Below are positions 23,481 through 35,395 of a stretch of DNA of 64,000 nt, piece after piece; within the stretch, counting starts at the first letter, position 1; every line of letters begins with the position of its first letter. Origin of the DNA: Isoetes taiwanensis (taxonomy: Eukaryota > Streptophyta > Lycopodiopsida > Isoetales > Isoetaceae); assembly GCA_021234155.1 (NCBI GenBank), contig JAJEKV010000008.1, forward strand, positions 7,718,445 through 7,782,444, in the 5' to 3' direction. The notes beneath the pieces are model-generated. The model was not told the origin of the DNA and ran no database searches. It saw only the letters and a list, made by a program, of their open reading frames with translations. A program made the position numbers and the translations under genes.

Positions 23481-24162
23481 CTTCAAAATCATCAATAAAC
23501 TCATAGTGCCTATGTCATCCCGGAGTGTTTATCATGTACTAACAACGACATAGTAATTTGAAGGCCTTATTAAGTTTCTATAGAGTTCCATGTTTCATGT
23601 ATCATGCATCATGTTGGGGAATTATCCATGAATCACGGGGAGTTATGCATGAAAAGTGCTTGGCATGTTCCTCCCTGGAATTCTTGGTGAAATATAATAT
23701 TTTCCATATAATGGTTTTCAACGAGTGCACATGTTTCACATGGAGGCAGATGTGAAGAATTTGTCAAAATAGTTCGGTAATTTTAGCCTTCTAGGGTCTA
23801 TTGCATCAGCCGTTAAGTTAGGTTAAGTTAGCATTTTTAACCACAAAACTCTTCACACCACAAGTTAAGTTATCATAATATTAGTTAGTGATGGTTAACT
23901 TTTTTTTTAACGGAAAACCTTGACCGAACCTTCCTTCACACCTAACACCGCAGTTAATATGCTGTTAACACAAATTTAACTAGACCGCTAAAATACACGA
24001 CGAAATCTTAAAATTAAAGTGACCCCGACGAGGTCACTTTAACTCCGCTTAATTAGCTTATGCATTTTCCTACCCGGGCGATATGGCGAGGGATCGAGGA
24101 GGGCTTGGGCGCGAGGCGCGTGATGGAGGGAATCGGGTTAGGGATGAATGCATAATTTTTTT

Positions 24163-24362
24163 TCCGAGTAAAAACCAAAATCACGTGATTCGAGGGTGAA
24201 AATCTGATCGAGAAGGATGTTGCCGTGCTTTTTACATCACAAAGGAATAACACCTGACCTTTGATTCGTTGTGCAAGCAAGCCCACAAGCGTAACCGATG
24301 GCAACTCATGTGGCCTCATTTCCCAAAATTTCAACACAAAGCTGGTGTGCATTTTTAGGGGA
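24163..24362 (-). pseudogene. Captured receptor-like kinase fragment (copy A, noisy)
   Basis: This is the same fragment as 50,312-50,503, where it reads clearly as kinase subdomains VIb-VII. Here it is blurred by small changes at CAG/CTG positions (for example CACGTGATTCG for CACAGATTCG, and CTGATCG for CTGCATCG), which break the frame. Confidence 0.7.
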
Positions 24363-25548
24363 ACAGATGTTTGTCGAGGCCGCCATTGGGCACTCATTTT
24401 TTTTTAACTCATTGTTGCATTGCTCCATTCTCATGTACCTGCTTTCTCACATATCTTCTAATTGTGAAGCTACAATATGCCAAGTGGATGCGGCAAATGA
24501 TTTCGCTTGATTACGCTTTATAAGTAAACGATTTAGCCCAACAAGGTCACCCTACCTAAATTTGTTCGATGTTGTAGTACTGTGATATGTAAAATCTAAG
24601 ACATTACGCCCTAGTTCTCATCCATTTCATGTCTATGGTCGTAATAAATTCTAAAATATGAACTCCATTGCTTTAAACAACGCCGTTGTTGTCTAAGGCT
24701 AGGTGGTCAGAATTCCTTTGCAAAACCATGTCATTTATCTCTTATGAAATACCATCATTATAAACTGCTACTGCTCAACAAGTTGAAATAATCCTTCTCT
24801 TCCTGCAGTTTCAAGCAAGGAAATGATTAGTAATTGAAGTTGTAAAAGGCTTACTGAATCTTTCTGCATAAGAGCTTACTTTCAATAAGGGCAGCTTGTA
24901 AGGCCCTCCTTGTTGATCGCTTGAAGAGTAAAGTTGGAGTTCATATTCCACCAAGTGAGATCTTTGGTGGATACATTGTAAGGTGTGTCAAAGACTAGCA
25001 AGCAGAACAAAGAACAAAGAAAGCCGGGTTGGTGTGAAGGTGTCCCTCAAGGACATGTTGTGTGCTTCTATCTCAAGCCTCTTCCACCAATATGGTAAGC
25101 TGCTGCATATGTTTTTACAGCTAAAAGCCTATGCTTTATAAGGTAAAAGCTTTCAGCAGGGGCCCAGTTATGACTCACACATCTATTGCTCGTTTCCTTT
25201 ACTTGCCCATTATTTTAGGCTCACATCTGGTTAAGCAGCAAGAGACCATATTGTAGAAGCAAGAAAGGCCCATTATTAGAGCTTGTTCTACCTTGCTGCT
25301 AATCCATTACAAGACGAAATTTGAATAAATAGGAACAAACAAAGTTTTAGGTTGGCTAGAACAGCTTTGCACCCCCAAGCAGGTGCTAAGATGTTTAGAG
25401 GGGATTGTTGTGTCTTGCCTAAAAGGTATAGGCGCCTTGGGTGATGCTCTTAGCTGTTGTTGGTTATTGCAAGCTTTGATGTTTAGAAGTTTTGTTCTGC
25501 AGTTGTGCATCCACTTCTGTCATCCTCATCTCTTTTCATCCTCAACAG

Positions 25549-26085
25549 GACCATTGCCCCTCATATATATGTTGTCTTGGCTCAGAAGAAAGAGGAAAAA
25601 CGGACTAAATTACAAGTATCATTTCTATCCTAACGTGGTGTGGTATAGCCATTGGCGTGCATAAAGAACTCATTTCTAGTTCTCGCTTTTTATTCCGAGA
25701 AAATAAGTCATTCCCGAAGTGAGTTCAATGTTTTGTCCTCAACATTCTTTTTCCAAAGATAGTAATATCTTCATAGTGTACATGTGAAAGGAATAACATT
25801 AAGAAATTTTGTCATTCTATTTCCGTCAAGATTATCTTCCTCCTTATAATGTGTTTATTTCTCGTCCATTGTTGGTAGCAAGTATAAGGAATAAAGGTGA
25901 AAAATACTCTTGCTTGTAAGTTTCGAGCAAGTAAATTTTTTACTTTGCATGTTTCTAACTTAAATCTGCTGTATTGTAGAACCGCTTCCACCCTTTAGAA
26001 ATGTTGTTGGTGTTGCACCGCTATGGTCGCGAACTTGCCCATGTATCATCCATCCAGCCCAGGATATGTAATTCACCACTGCAGA
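25549..26085 (+). pseudogene. Captured poly(A)-binding protein exons (copy A)
   Basis: Two blocks. After a TCAACAG acceptor-like end, 25,549-25,633 reads IYVVLAQKKEEKRTKLQ, matching the PLYVALAQRKEERR-LQ segment that follows RRM4 in plant PABPs. At 25,979-26,085 a second block corresponds to the Pro/Met-rich linker (see 52,110-52,215, where the frame is clean). The sequence between could be intron. Confidence 0.7.
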
Positions 26086-27104
26086 TAACAACTCATGTCA
26101 TTTCTCCGTGCACAACAACATATGGAGAATTGAACTATGGTGAAGGCAATAAGTAGTTTTGTGGTCGATATTATGGCAATTTCATGCATATGACAAGTAA
26201 TTTTGCCGACTTGGAGGTTTAATGTTTATAGCCAAGTTCACGACTATCGATTGTTGGGGTCAGAAGCCACGCAGTAAAGTTAATAAAATGAAATAAAATG
26301 CCGAGCTCTTCATTCAACTACCGATGATTTTTCTTTATGGAATAGTAGCACGTTATAACCTTAACATTGGAATTTAAAATTTTGATTCATCGATCGAAAT
26401 GCAAATAAACCAATTAACCAACATTGGCTCCACCCAGCCCAATTTTAAAAAAAAAATCTATAATTTGCTATTGGTCAACTTCAAATAATGCGAGAAGTTT
26501 ACAAAAAAAAAGAACTTAACTAGATTGGTGTGAATATGTTTTGGTTAAGTTAAAATTGTAACTTAACTAAAAGCTTGTCCAAGACATTTTGGTTAACCAC
26601 TAACTTAACAAGACCATGTCCGAACAACTAGTAGTTAGGTTAAATTTTTTGACTTAACTTGTATTTGTGTGAAAGTATTTAACTTATCTTGGTTGTTAAG
26701 TTATTTAACCGAGACTTAACTATTTTTAGTGTGAATGCAGTTGTTGTAGTTAAGTTAAATCAAGTAGTTAAATTTTTTTAACTTAACCTAACTTAACGGT
26801 AGGTGCGAATGGTCCCTAGATATAATACGTGCCACAAACATTCCGTCCCAGAATGCGTTTCCTTTGCCTTTCCACGCCCGTGTGATGGACGACATCCAGA
26901 AACCCTGTTTAGTCTTTAGCACGACGAGCACGAAGCACCGATCACTTCCTAAAGCCGCTAGTCTGATTAGAAAATTTGGGTTTTGACATTTGCAATGAGC
27001 CAGCTAAGGAAGCACCGAATTTGGTCTCGCGGTCCATTTCTGCAGTTGGTTTGGCATTTGATGATTCAATTGGAAGCAGGGTTTTCAGGTTAAAATTTGG
27101 CAGC

Positions 27105-29429
27105 ATGGTTTTCATGGCAATATGGATATTTTGCTTGATTTTTTGTTTTGGCTTCGGGGACATAGAGGGATCTGTACATGAGTATCATAATAGGAAGTTT
27201 AATCAATGGGGTAATGGGTATGCTGCATTTGGTGGCAGCGAAGGGTTGTATAAGAGTGCACCAGATGCCGAGGGACAGGGTATTGCCAATGGTTTATCGT
27301 ATATCAGGTGAAGGTTCCGCTTCTCAACACTTGATGTGACTTTTCAGATTATGAATTGTTTCAAAACATGGTTGGATGATTTCTCAAAATGATAATAGTT
27401 TCTTAGTGCAATAAAAATGACATATACTGCCTAACATGTCAGCTTGCAAACATGTGTGTTATTTGACAACTTATGTGTTGTGTTACTTGTCAGAATAAAG
27501 CCAAAAAGGTTTAGTTGTCCTTCATTTTACAGATTTGATACCACGTTCACATCGAACTAATGAATCTGCTCATCGACATGATGTCATGGAGCATAGCACG
27601 GGGCTGGTTGAGGCAATTATTTTTGAACTTCTGAGAGCAGGAAAATTGGGGAGCTAATTCCAGTGGCCATCCAATTTTGTGCTGCACCCAGAAATTGCCG
27701 AAGAGATGGGGTGCAGAACAGGCGAAATAATAGTGCATCCAGAGGATGGCTGGCCAAAATTGTTGAAGGTTTCATTTCGTGGGAATCAGACACTTGCAAG
27801 ATTGTCAGATGAAACTGTTAATATCACCAGGAATGGAATGTACACCTATACTTTGTGTTCTGTGAACCCCAGCTTAAGGATCTGACACTGAATGGGAAGA
27901 CCATGTGGAAAAAATCCATCTGGTTATCTACCGGAAGAATGGGACCACTGGATGAAATTTTATGGACTATTTTTCTTGCCTATTTGCTGCTTGGCCTCTT
28001 ATGGTTTGTTCAATATTTACGGTTCTGGAAAGATATTTTGCAACTTCAAAATTGCATTAGTGCAGTCATTTTTCTTGGCCATGCTGAGATGGCCTTTATG
28101 GTATTTTGAGTATGCGAATTTTAATGCAACTGGTCAGAGGCCTATTGGGCTCACAACTTGGGCTGTAACCTTGCTGCCATTAGAAAGACAATTTCTCGTC
28201 TTGTCATATTAATAGTATCAATGGGTTATGGGGTGGTAAGACCAACTCTTGGTGGTTTGAGCATGAAAGTCATGCTTCTTGAGCAACCTATTTTTAGCAG
28301 CAGAGACATTGATATGATGGAAAACGTTGGGAGAATAGATGATCTGTCTGAGAAAGCTCACATACTTAGTGCTGCCTGATGCAATTCTTGATGCAGTCTT
28401 TTGTTGTTTGGATATTTACATCATTATCAAGAACATTGAGAAGCTTCAGGTATCAGATTACTTTTAGGTTGATGTCTTTATGGCGATATAACATTGTTTT
28501 GATATAAATTTCACAGGCAAGGAAACAACATGCAAAGTTGGAGCTCTATAGGAAGTTTACAAATGCTTTGGCCATATCTGTGGTCATTTCAATTATTTGA
28601 TTGATATGAGGTATGTACTTCGGGTAGATGAATCATTCCTTCCAGCTTGGTCCAAATAATTCATGTTTTGGTAGTATATACGTAATGAAGGAGTTCAAAT
28701 TGTTCTTGTGTCGTCTACATTATTTTTAACTGGCTTGTTGTCAATATTTGAGAAAAAAATAACTCTTTTTCTATTGCATCATATGCCAATGGCTATTGAA
28801 CTGTAAATGCAAGAGTTCATTGGCCCAGCTTTCAGTTATGGTAGACAGTTTCATCTACTAAATGTAGCCCGTGTCATGATAAGATCATAGAACTGAGATC
28901 GCATGCCACATGTGGCTAACATGAACATGCCCAAGTTCATTAATATAGCTACTTTTTTTTTCCTAAGGATTATATTTTCAGGCATTTCTGAAGACTATAG
29001 GTGATTAAGCTCTTTTTTCTTCTGTTGCAGCTTTATTTCAGGGAAACAAATTCCTTCAATTTGCGTTGGCAATCTGCTTGGATGGTTCCTGCATTTTGGA
29101 ACATTCTCAGCTTTGGGATACTTTGTGTCCTCTGTGCTTTGTGGGCTCCATCCCAGAACTCCACCTTGGTAAGGGATGAATAAAGGTTTGCATTGTTTGG
29201 TTATGCTCAGAAACTTCTTTACAACCTGGTGAACCCATTTTGTTGGCTCAGTTATGCATATTCAAGAGGTTGGAGATGATGGAGAGGATGAGGAATCTGT
29301 ATCATTAACTGGTGGGGAAGGGTGCACTGAATTAGAAAAGATCCCTGGCAAACAAGAAAGAAGGAGAGAAAGTTAGGAACTACTGATATGTTTAGCCTTG
29401 AGGATGTGGAAGAAGATAAACGGGAGTAA
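27105..29429 (+). pseudogene. TMEM87: TMEM87-like seven-transmembrane protein, copy A (frame broken, probably by sequencing error)
   Basis: Exons correspond one to one with 53,246-55,582: 27,105-27,307; 27,533-28,449; 28,517-28,610; 29,031-29,168; 29,252-29,429. Exon 1 and all splice dinucleotides are intact. Exons 2-5 differ from copy B by about twenty 1-2-base length changes and almost no plain substitutions. Examples are CTACCGG for CTACCTGG, TGCACCCAG for TGCACTCCAG, and ATTTGATTG for ATTTGGATTG. Most fall at CTG/CAG sites or homopolymers. A decaying gene would also accumulate substitutions and stops, so I infer basecalling/polishing errors near the contig end at 29,644 and not real loss of function. 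Confidence 0.85.
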
Positions 29430-29644
29430 CAAAATGCAAAAAAATTGCATGCAGGATGTACAAAACAAACAAGAGCTAATGCAAATAAAGAGCTATGTTA
29501 ATAACCACCTCTGACTGGCGATTTCATACACCAAGTGTGGGATATCGAAAACACCTCTTCTGTTCTAGGTGAGTATGGGAAGATGCTGGTTGCCTTGAAT
29601 CATCCAACCTCCTCTTTAGAAGAACTCAACAATTGGGGTGATCT

Positions 29645-29657
29645 NNNNNNNNNNNNN
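29645..29657. other. Assembly gap (13 N)
   Basis: Thirteen N bases. The left flank ends GGGGTGATCT, which continues uninterrupted in copy B at 55,781-55,800. The right flank begins AGCAACGACTTAAATTCC, which matches the inside of the third tandem unit at 3,211. The gap therefore separates the end of copy A from the start of copy B. Confidence 0.99.
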
Positions 29658-32600
29658 AGCAACGACTTAAATTCCATTTTGTCACCATAGCTTCCTGTCA
29701 CAAACACAACAGCCAACCTTCAAAAACGCAACCTGGACAAGGCTTAGACCAGGCAGGACCAGAACAAATTCGGGCAAACCGCTGTTGGGCAGCCGAAATG
29801 GGTGGCAGTACACTTGCTCCAAATTCAACAAGGCCGTGACCTTGCAAGGCCTCCCATTAGAGGGGAGAGTCCTCAACTCTGTGAGGCGAGTCTTCCCAAA
29901 GCTCCCCTGAAATGCAGCCTTTTCTCGGGTACAAGCCTGCCGGGGCGATGCGCAAAGACCACTCCCTTTGATTCGTTCCGTATCCCACTGCTAATCTTGT
30001 TCCAGGAAATTCGGGTCCGAAGGTAAAATCTGCATCCGGCCCCGCCGGGAGAAATATATCAAACCGGAAGGCCCCGGACGGGCCGTAGGAAACCAAAGTG
30101 TTCTATTGCCGGATTGGCGGAGACCTCAAATGCCGCATCCACTGCCGCCACATCAGTCCTGGAATGCCAAAATTACCCGAACGCTACACGGCCATTGCAA
30201 AAGAAAGAAACACTTTGACGCCTCTTACATTGCAAAGAGATCTTAAGCCACCTCGAAGCTGTCTACTTCCACGAAAAGGCTGTGACATGAGATAGTTTCT
30301 ATTTCTTCGAGAAGGGCTTCTCCGTGCTACAAAATCCCACATTGGTCCCTAGAGCACGTCGACGCTCTCCGAGTCCATCGCGTGACATCACGGCCCGGAG
30401 AGGGAAGTTGCCCGGCCCTCATGGGGCCTCTGAGAGGAATTTGGGGCAAGCTCGCTTCAGGGAGCCGTGGTCCGTGTTCTCGCGCTAACACCTCTACGCT
30501 AAAGACGGCTAAAGCGGTCCTATCAACTGACAAGGATAGATTCTCCTGCAAACCCTGCGAGGCTGCTGCTGTGTTCTAGCGGTGGTTTGCGCTTGCGCCG
30601 AAGCCTTTGGTCTTTGCACTTGGACGTGTACCGACTGCTATGGGCCGAGAACGCCAAGCAAGGGGTAACCGACTTTTAATGGAGCTTCAACCCCAGACTT
30701 CCAGGCGTTTAGAAGAGGTCAAGGGCTTTTGCGCAGAAAGCGACATCTCGTGAAATTCGTAATTAATGGCAATAGTAATGGACTTAAATTGATTTTGTCG
30801 TACTTAGCTTCCTAAGCCATCGTTAAATATACAGCTACAACTTTCTTAAAATTTTGATACGTTTAGATCAAATAGTTTGCACCTAGAATCATCTCGAAAA
30901 TTGCTGTTATGTTCTGAATGGGTACACTTGCTCAAGCCAAACAAGGCTGCATCTTGCAAGGCCTCCTATTAGAGGGAGAGTCCAACCCCTGTGAGGCGGT
31001 GCCCCCAAAGCTTCCTGAGGCAAATTTCTTCCCTGCGCTGCCTGGCCGGGGCGACGCTTAAAGACTACACTCCCGATCTTGCCTCTGGGATCCGACCACC
31101 GCTGAACCTTTGTTCCAGAACCCGTCCGAAGGTCCAAAATCCAACATCCGTCCGGAGAACATATCAAAATCCACAAGCGTTCCGGCCGCTTACATCAGAA
31201 ACCAAAGGCAGTTTCATCGCCCACATCGCGAGTCCAAACGCTCCAAACCCACCACACGTCCGCAACGCCAAAAATTCACCCTGAACCGCCACGCCCGCCT
31301 ACTTTGGCAAAAGCGTTCACCACCTACATCGCGGACATTCAGCGTACCCACCCCAGCCAATTGACTACGAGCGTGCCGTGACATGATAGTTTGGCGCTTC
31401 TTCGAAGGTGGGCTTCTCGCTACAAAACTGGCCTGGGCAATGTCGACGCTCCGAGTCCATTGGCGCAGGCCGTATCACCTGCCCGGAAGCACGCCCGCCG
31501 CTGGCCTTCGAGAGGGAATTGGCAGCCGCTCGGTGGAGCTTTTTAGGTCCCGCCGCCAAACAACCCACCCCGCTAATCGTAAGACACGCCGCAAAGCGTC
31601 CCAGTCAACCGGCGGGCGATGAGCCTCCGGAACGCAAAAACCCATGAGCTGCCGTGTCCCAGTGGTTTACGCGCCTTTAAAGCTCGGCAGCTCAGTCTCG
31701 CAACTTGGGACGCGGGTCGGTTTCTACATGCGCCAGAACGCGAAGCAAGGGGAACTGGATTAATGCAAGGAGTTTGACCGTAACACTCTCCCGCTGTGGC
31801 GCGGAAGTCAGTACCGCTTTGCGCAAGACATTCGTACCTGTAATTAATTTATAGTGCTGGACTTAATGGATTTTTATACGCTAGTTTCCGGCCATCGCTA
31901 CAATATACAAAGCTAACTTTCTAAAAATTTTGATATATTTTATCAAATAGTTTGCACGAACAGCCCGGGTACCAAGAAAGTTGGTAGCCGAAGCCGCATT
32001 ACTACTTGCCTAAGCCGTCAAGGCTGACCTTGTAAGGCCTCCCTATTAGAGGGAGAGTCCGCCCTGTGGATATAGCCCCAAAGCTCCCCGGTGGCAGCCT
32101 TTCCGGGCAGCCGCCCGCCGGGTGTACACCAAAGACTACACTCCCCGGATTCGGTTCCCGGGATCCCAAATCGGGCTACAACTTTGTTCCGGTGAACCCG
32201 TCCAGAAGGCTGGGTCCAAAAACCCAACATCCGTCCGGAGAACATATCAAACCGCTGCCGCCCCGCGCCATGCTGCTGTAGAAACCAAAGTGCCTTTGTC
32301 GACATCGCTGGAGGGTTCCAAAATGCCGATCCGACTTCTCATTACATCGGCCCCTGGAATGCCAAATTACCTCTAGGGACCAAGCACTGGGCCGGGCTTT
32401 TGCAAAAGAAAGAAACACTTTACCCCATATCGGGTAGTATTCAGCCCACCTCCAGCTAATCGACTACGAAAGGTTGTAATAATGAGAGGGCTTGGCTTTC
32501 TTCGAAAGGTGGGCTTCGCCACAAATCAATATCCCTAGAGCAATGTCGGCTCGTCCATTGGCAGACAACAACAGACTGCTCCGTGGGAGAGGGAAGGTTC

Positions 32601-33306
32601 AGCCCTGCTGCTGGGGCCTCTTCCTTCTGAGAGGGGAATTTGGGGTACGCTTCAGGGAAGTTTTTAGGGTCCGTACTCCGCCAACACCCTCTACCGGCCA
32701 AGACACGGCGCAAGGTTCCTAGTCAACCGGGATAAGGATAGAGCTCTCCAAACGTGAAACCCGGCGAGTTGCCGTGTTCTGTGGTCGCTTTTAAAAGCCA
32801 GAAGCTCAATCTTGCACTGGACGCCGCAATACATGTAGCTGAGAACGCGTGGTTCCACGGAATGGAGTTTGGACCCTCCCGCCAGGCGCCAGTCATACGC
32901 TATGAAAAGACATCTCAAACACCAGAATTTAATGCATAGTACCTAATTTAAATTCTCGATTTTTGTCGCCTAGCTTCCTAAGTCATCGCCAACATACAAA
33001 GCACCTCGCAAAAATTTTGGATATGGTTTAGACTGGGTTAGTTTATACCTAGAACGGGTCCAGCAGCTCGGCGAGTTGCAGCCACGGGAAGCCGTACACT
33101 TCTGTCTAAGTCAAATAAGGCTGTTGCATTTCCTGTAAGGCCTCCTCCTCTCCCTCCTCCCTCCCTCCCTCCTCCCCACAGGCCCCACCCCTGTGAGGCG
33201 GTAGCCCCAAAAGCCTCAGGTAGCCTTCTGCAGCCGGGCGCATGCCAAAGACCACATCTCCCTTGACCTTGCCTTCCCGTATCTCACCAAGCAGAATTTT
33301 GTTCAG
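29658..33306. repeat. Tandem array of ~1.1-kb units, copy B (noisy)
   Basis: A partial unit, three full units (starting near 29,780, 30,903 and 31,978) and a partial last unit (from about 33,074) correspond to 3,211-6,936. The short/long order is preserved: the partial first unit lacks the ATTAATGCATAGTA segment and the next three carry versions of it. Sequence quality is poor, with many small indels and a suspicious CCTCC run at 33,140-33,178 where copy A has CCTCCTCATTAGAGGGG. Confidence 0.88.
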
Positions 33307-33383
33307 AGGAGCGCTTTGTGACTTTTGCCATGGCCTACTTTTGGGGTCTATTTCGGTGTGGGCATAAGTTTATAAGGTATGTA

Positions 33384-33690
33384 ATGGATTGGGTCTAACT
33401 TTAGACCGGAATCTTGAGCGATGCCGCCGGACCTGATGCCGATTTTGATTCGCGCCGAGATTTTCGACTTTGATATTCTTTGATTTCTGAGATGATTTTC
33501 CTTTGATCGAATGATGGACCTTCCGATGACTTTGATTTTCCTCCCGGATGGTTCTGGTTTTTCGAATTCCGATTCTTCGACGTCGATCGGAAGGTGATGT
33601 TGTAGATTGACCTTTCCAGCCGGATGAGCGATATCTATTTTTCGACCGATAATTTTTACAGACCTCCGAGAATGTGTTGTTCTCGCAAAC
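33384..33690. other. Block not matching copy A
   Basis: This lies at the position of the TTC-rich stretch 7,014-7,480 but carries GATTTTG/TTCCGAT-rich sequence with no convincing alignment. Matching sequence resumes at GAATGTGTTGTTCTCGCAAAC. It is either a real haplotype difference or a badly called pyrimidine-rich tract. Open frames here have no recognisable domain. Confidence 0.55.
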
Positions 33691-35395
33691 AAGTTGCACC
33701 TCTTCTCCAGGGTGACCACTCTTTTTCAATAATACAATAAAATAATTTCCACGCTTTATTTAGGCTTAAATTGTTATCCAAGAAGGGGGACGCCATTGAA
33801 ACCACCTCCCATTGATTTTCTATATTTTTTTTTCCTTTAAGTTGTTTATTTATACTAATATTTTACTAATCATTGAATTTATTGTTTTGCATGTACACTC
33901 TAGCAAAATGCGCTGTTTCAGGCAAAAAAACTTTGCCACCTTGTACCGTGTAAGCATTTAATTTTCTCAATATGCTTAATGTATTGGATTAATGTATTTA
34001 GCTTAATTTATTGATTAATGTATTTAGCTAAAAAAACTGGGGCTTCCATTTATTTTTTGTATTTTTAATATATTTAAGTTAACATCATTTAATGACGTTA
34101 AAAATCTTATATATTTCTTTATTATAAAATTCATTTTATAGGCTCTTTAAATTAAATGTATTAATCTCATTCATACAAATGTATTATTATTATTTTTTCA
34201 ATTTATAAAAAAAAAATTAATGAAAAATTAAAAAAAAAAAAATTAATTAAATTTTTAATACATCGCCATCGCCGCTGAACGGGCTACCGCAACGCCGCCG
34301 GCCGGGTCGCTCGTCCGTATTACGGTAACGGGACGCCGTTAAACGACCGCCAAACATCGCACGCCGTCGCCAGAACCCCGGTCACCGGTCACCGTCACGC
34401 GGCGCCCACGCACGCATGCTGAACGACGCCACGCCTGTCAGCTTAAGACGACGCCAAGGCGTAATTGGCGCAATAAGCGCGGGATGGCCTCCCGAGCACT
34501 TAAAAAGGATAACATCTATTTTGAATGCTATACAAAAATGCGGATAATATCTGCTCGAATGTCATATTGGCAACATAAACTTCCTCAAATCTTTTGGTAC
34601 CACATTAAAATGCTTCATTTCGATACCGCAATTCGCTGTACATGTTTCTACCATAGCGGCTCTTTGTAAAATCAGAAAACAAAGTTGAATTGGACCAAAA
34701 GTCCAAAGGATTTTACATCTTTGATTCAACGGACATTGGGATTATCATATCATGAGAACCCTTTGTTAGAAATGGCCTCTGCCCATCAAGGGGACGAATC
34801 CAGGGACTCCACATGCTAAATGGACATGCATCATCAATGCCATCAAGATAGATCCTAAGAAATGAAAGTGATACAACCATGTGTCCAACACCCCTCCGCA
34901 TAAATACTTCCGTCACCATACGTCCACCAATGCCACATCGCTTTGTTTTGAAGCTACACAATGCAACTTATTTTATCAATCTTAGGTAAAGCACGCCTTT
35001 ATCACAATCGTAGTTATAAAGCATGCCTTATCAAATCGTGGGTAAAGCATAGTAGTTATAACAATCGAGGAGAAGAATCGGCAAAGACCGAGCAAAAAAA
35101 TACCTATGTTGACTTGTCCACTGCTGTTTGGGAAACTATGCTATGCGATGGATTTACAAAATTTTGGTTTTGTGGTATTCCCCCGAGGATTGCATATAGA
35201 GGTATTCGCTTCCGATTTCTGAGAAGATTATATCTCGGACCGAGATAGTTTCGAGGGGGCGATTCAAATTTCGAAGTTTACTTGAAGTTGAATTGCAAGT
35301 CAAACACTCTTTAGTTTTTTTTGATCTAAAAAAAAAAAAAAAAAAAGATCGCGACACCATGCGAAGATATATATTCGGCTTAGGGCTTCATCGAA
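33690..35395. other. Copy B of the AT-rich, GC-palindrome and gene-free interval
   Basis: Collinear with 7,480-9,255: a single readable copy of the CTAGCAAAATGCG repeat (33,890-33,950), the A/T homopolymer tract (34,200-34,260), a degraded form of the ACGT-palindrome repeat (34,262-34,460), and the GTATTC repeats (35,175-35,370). No gene seen. Confidence 0.7.

Larger units (their letters stand above)
23795..26816. mobile_element. Harbinger/Tourist-like element carrying host exons (copy A)
   Basis: The ends are inverted repeats: the left one reads GGGTCTATTCAGACCAGCC in copy B (damaged here) then GTTAAGTTAGGTTAAGTTA. The right end in reverse complement reads GGGACCATTCGCACCTACC then GTTAAGTTAGGTTAAGTTA. 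A TAG trinucleotide flanks both sides (23,792-23,794 and 26,817-26,819), consistent with the 3-bp target duplications of PIF/Harbinger elements. Many further AACTTAAC/GTTAAGTT strings fill both subterminal zones (23,810-24,060 and 26,515-26,800). No transposase is present. The inside holds receptor-kinase and PABP exon fragments, so it is a Pack-type non-autonomous element. It ends ~290 bp before the TMEM87-like ATG. Confidence 0.8.

Noticed and set aside
24163-24362. Plus-strand frame over the kinase fragment ([15 protein letters not shown] in copy B)
   Set aside because: It is the antisense shadow of the kinase catalytic loop on the minus strand.
33348-33729. Two overlapping 120-codon minus-strand frames in copy B
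   Set aside because: They lie in the block that fails to align with copy A, have no recognisable domain and are Lys/Arg/Ser-biased from GATTTT-rich sequence.
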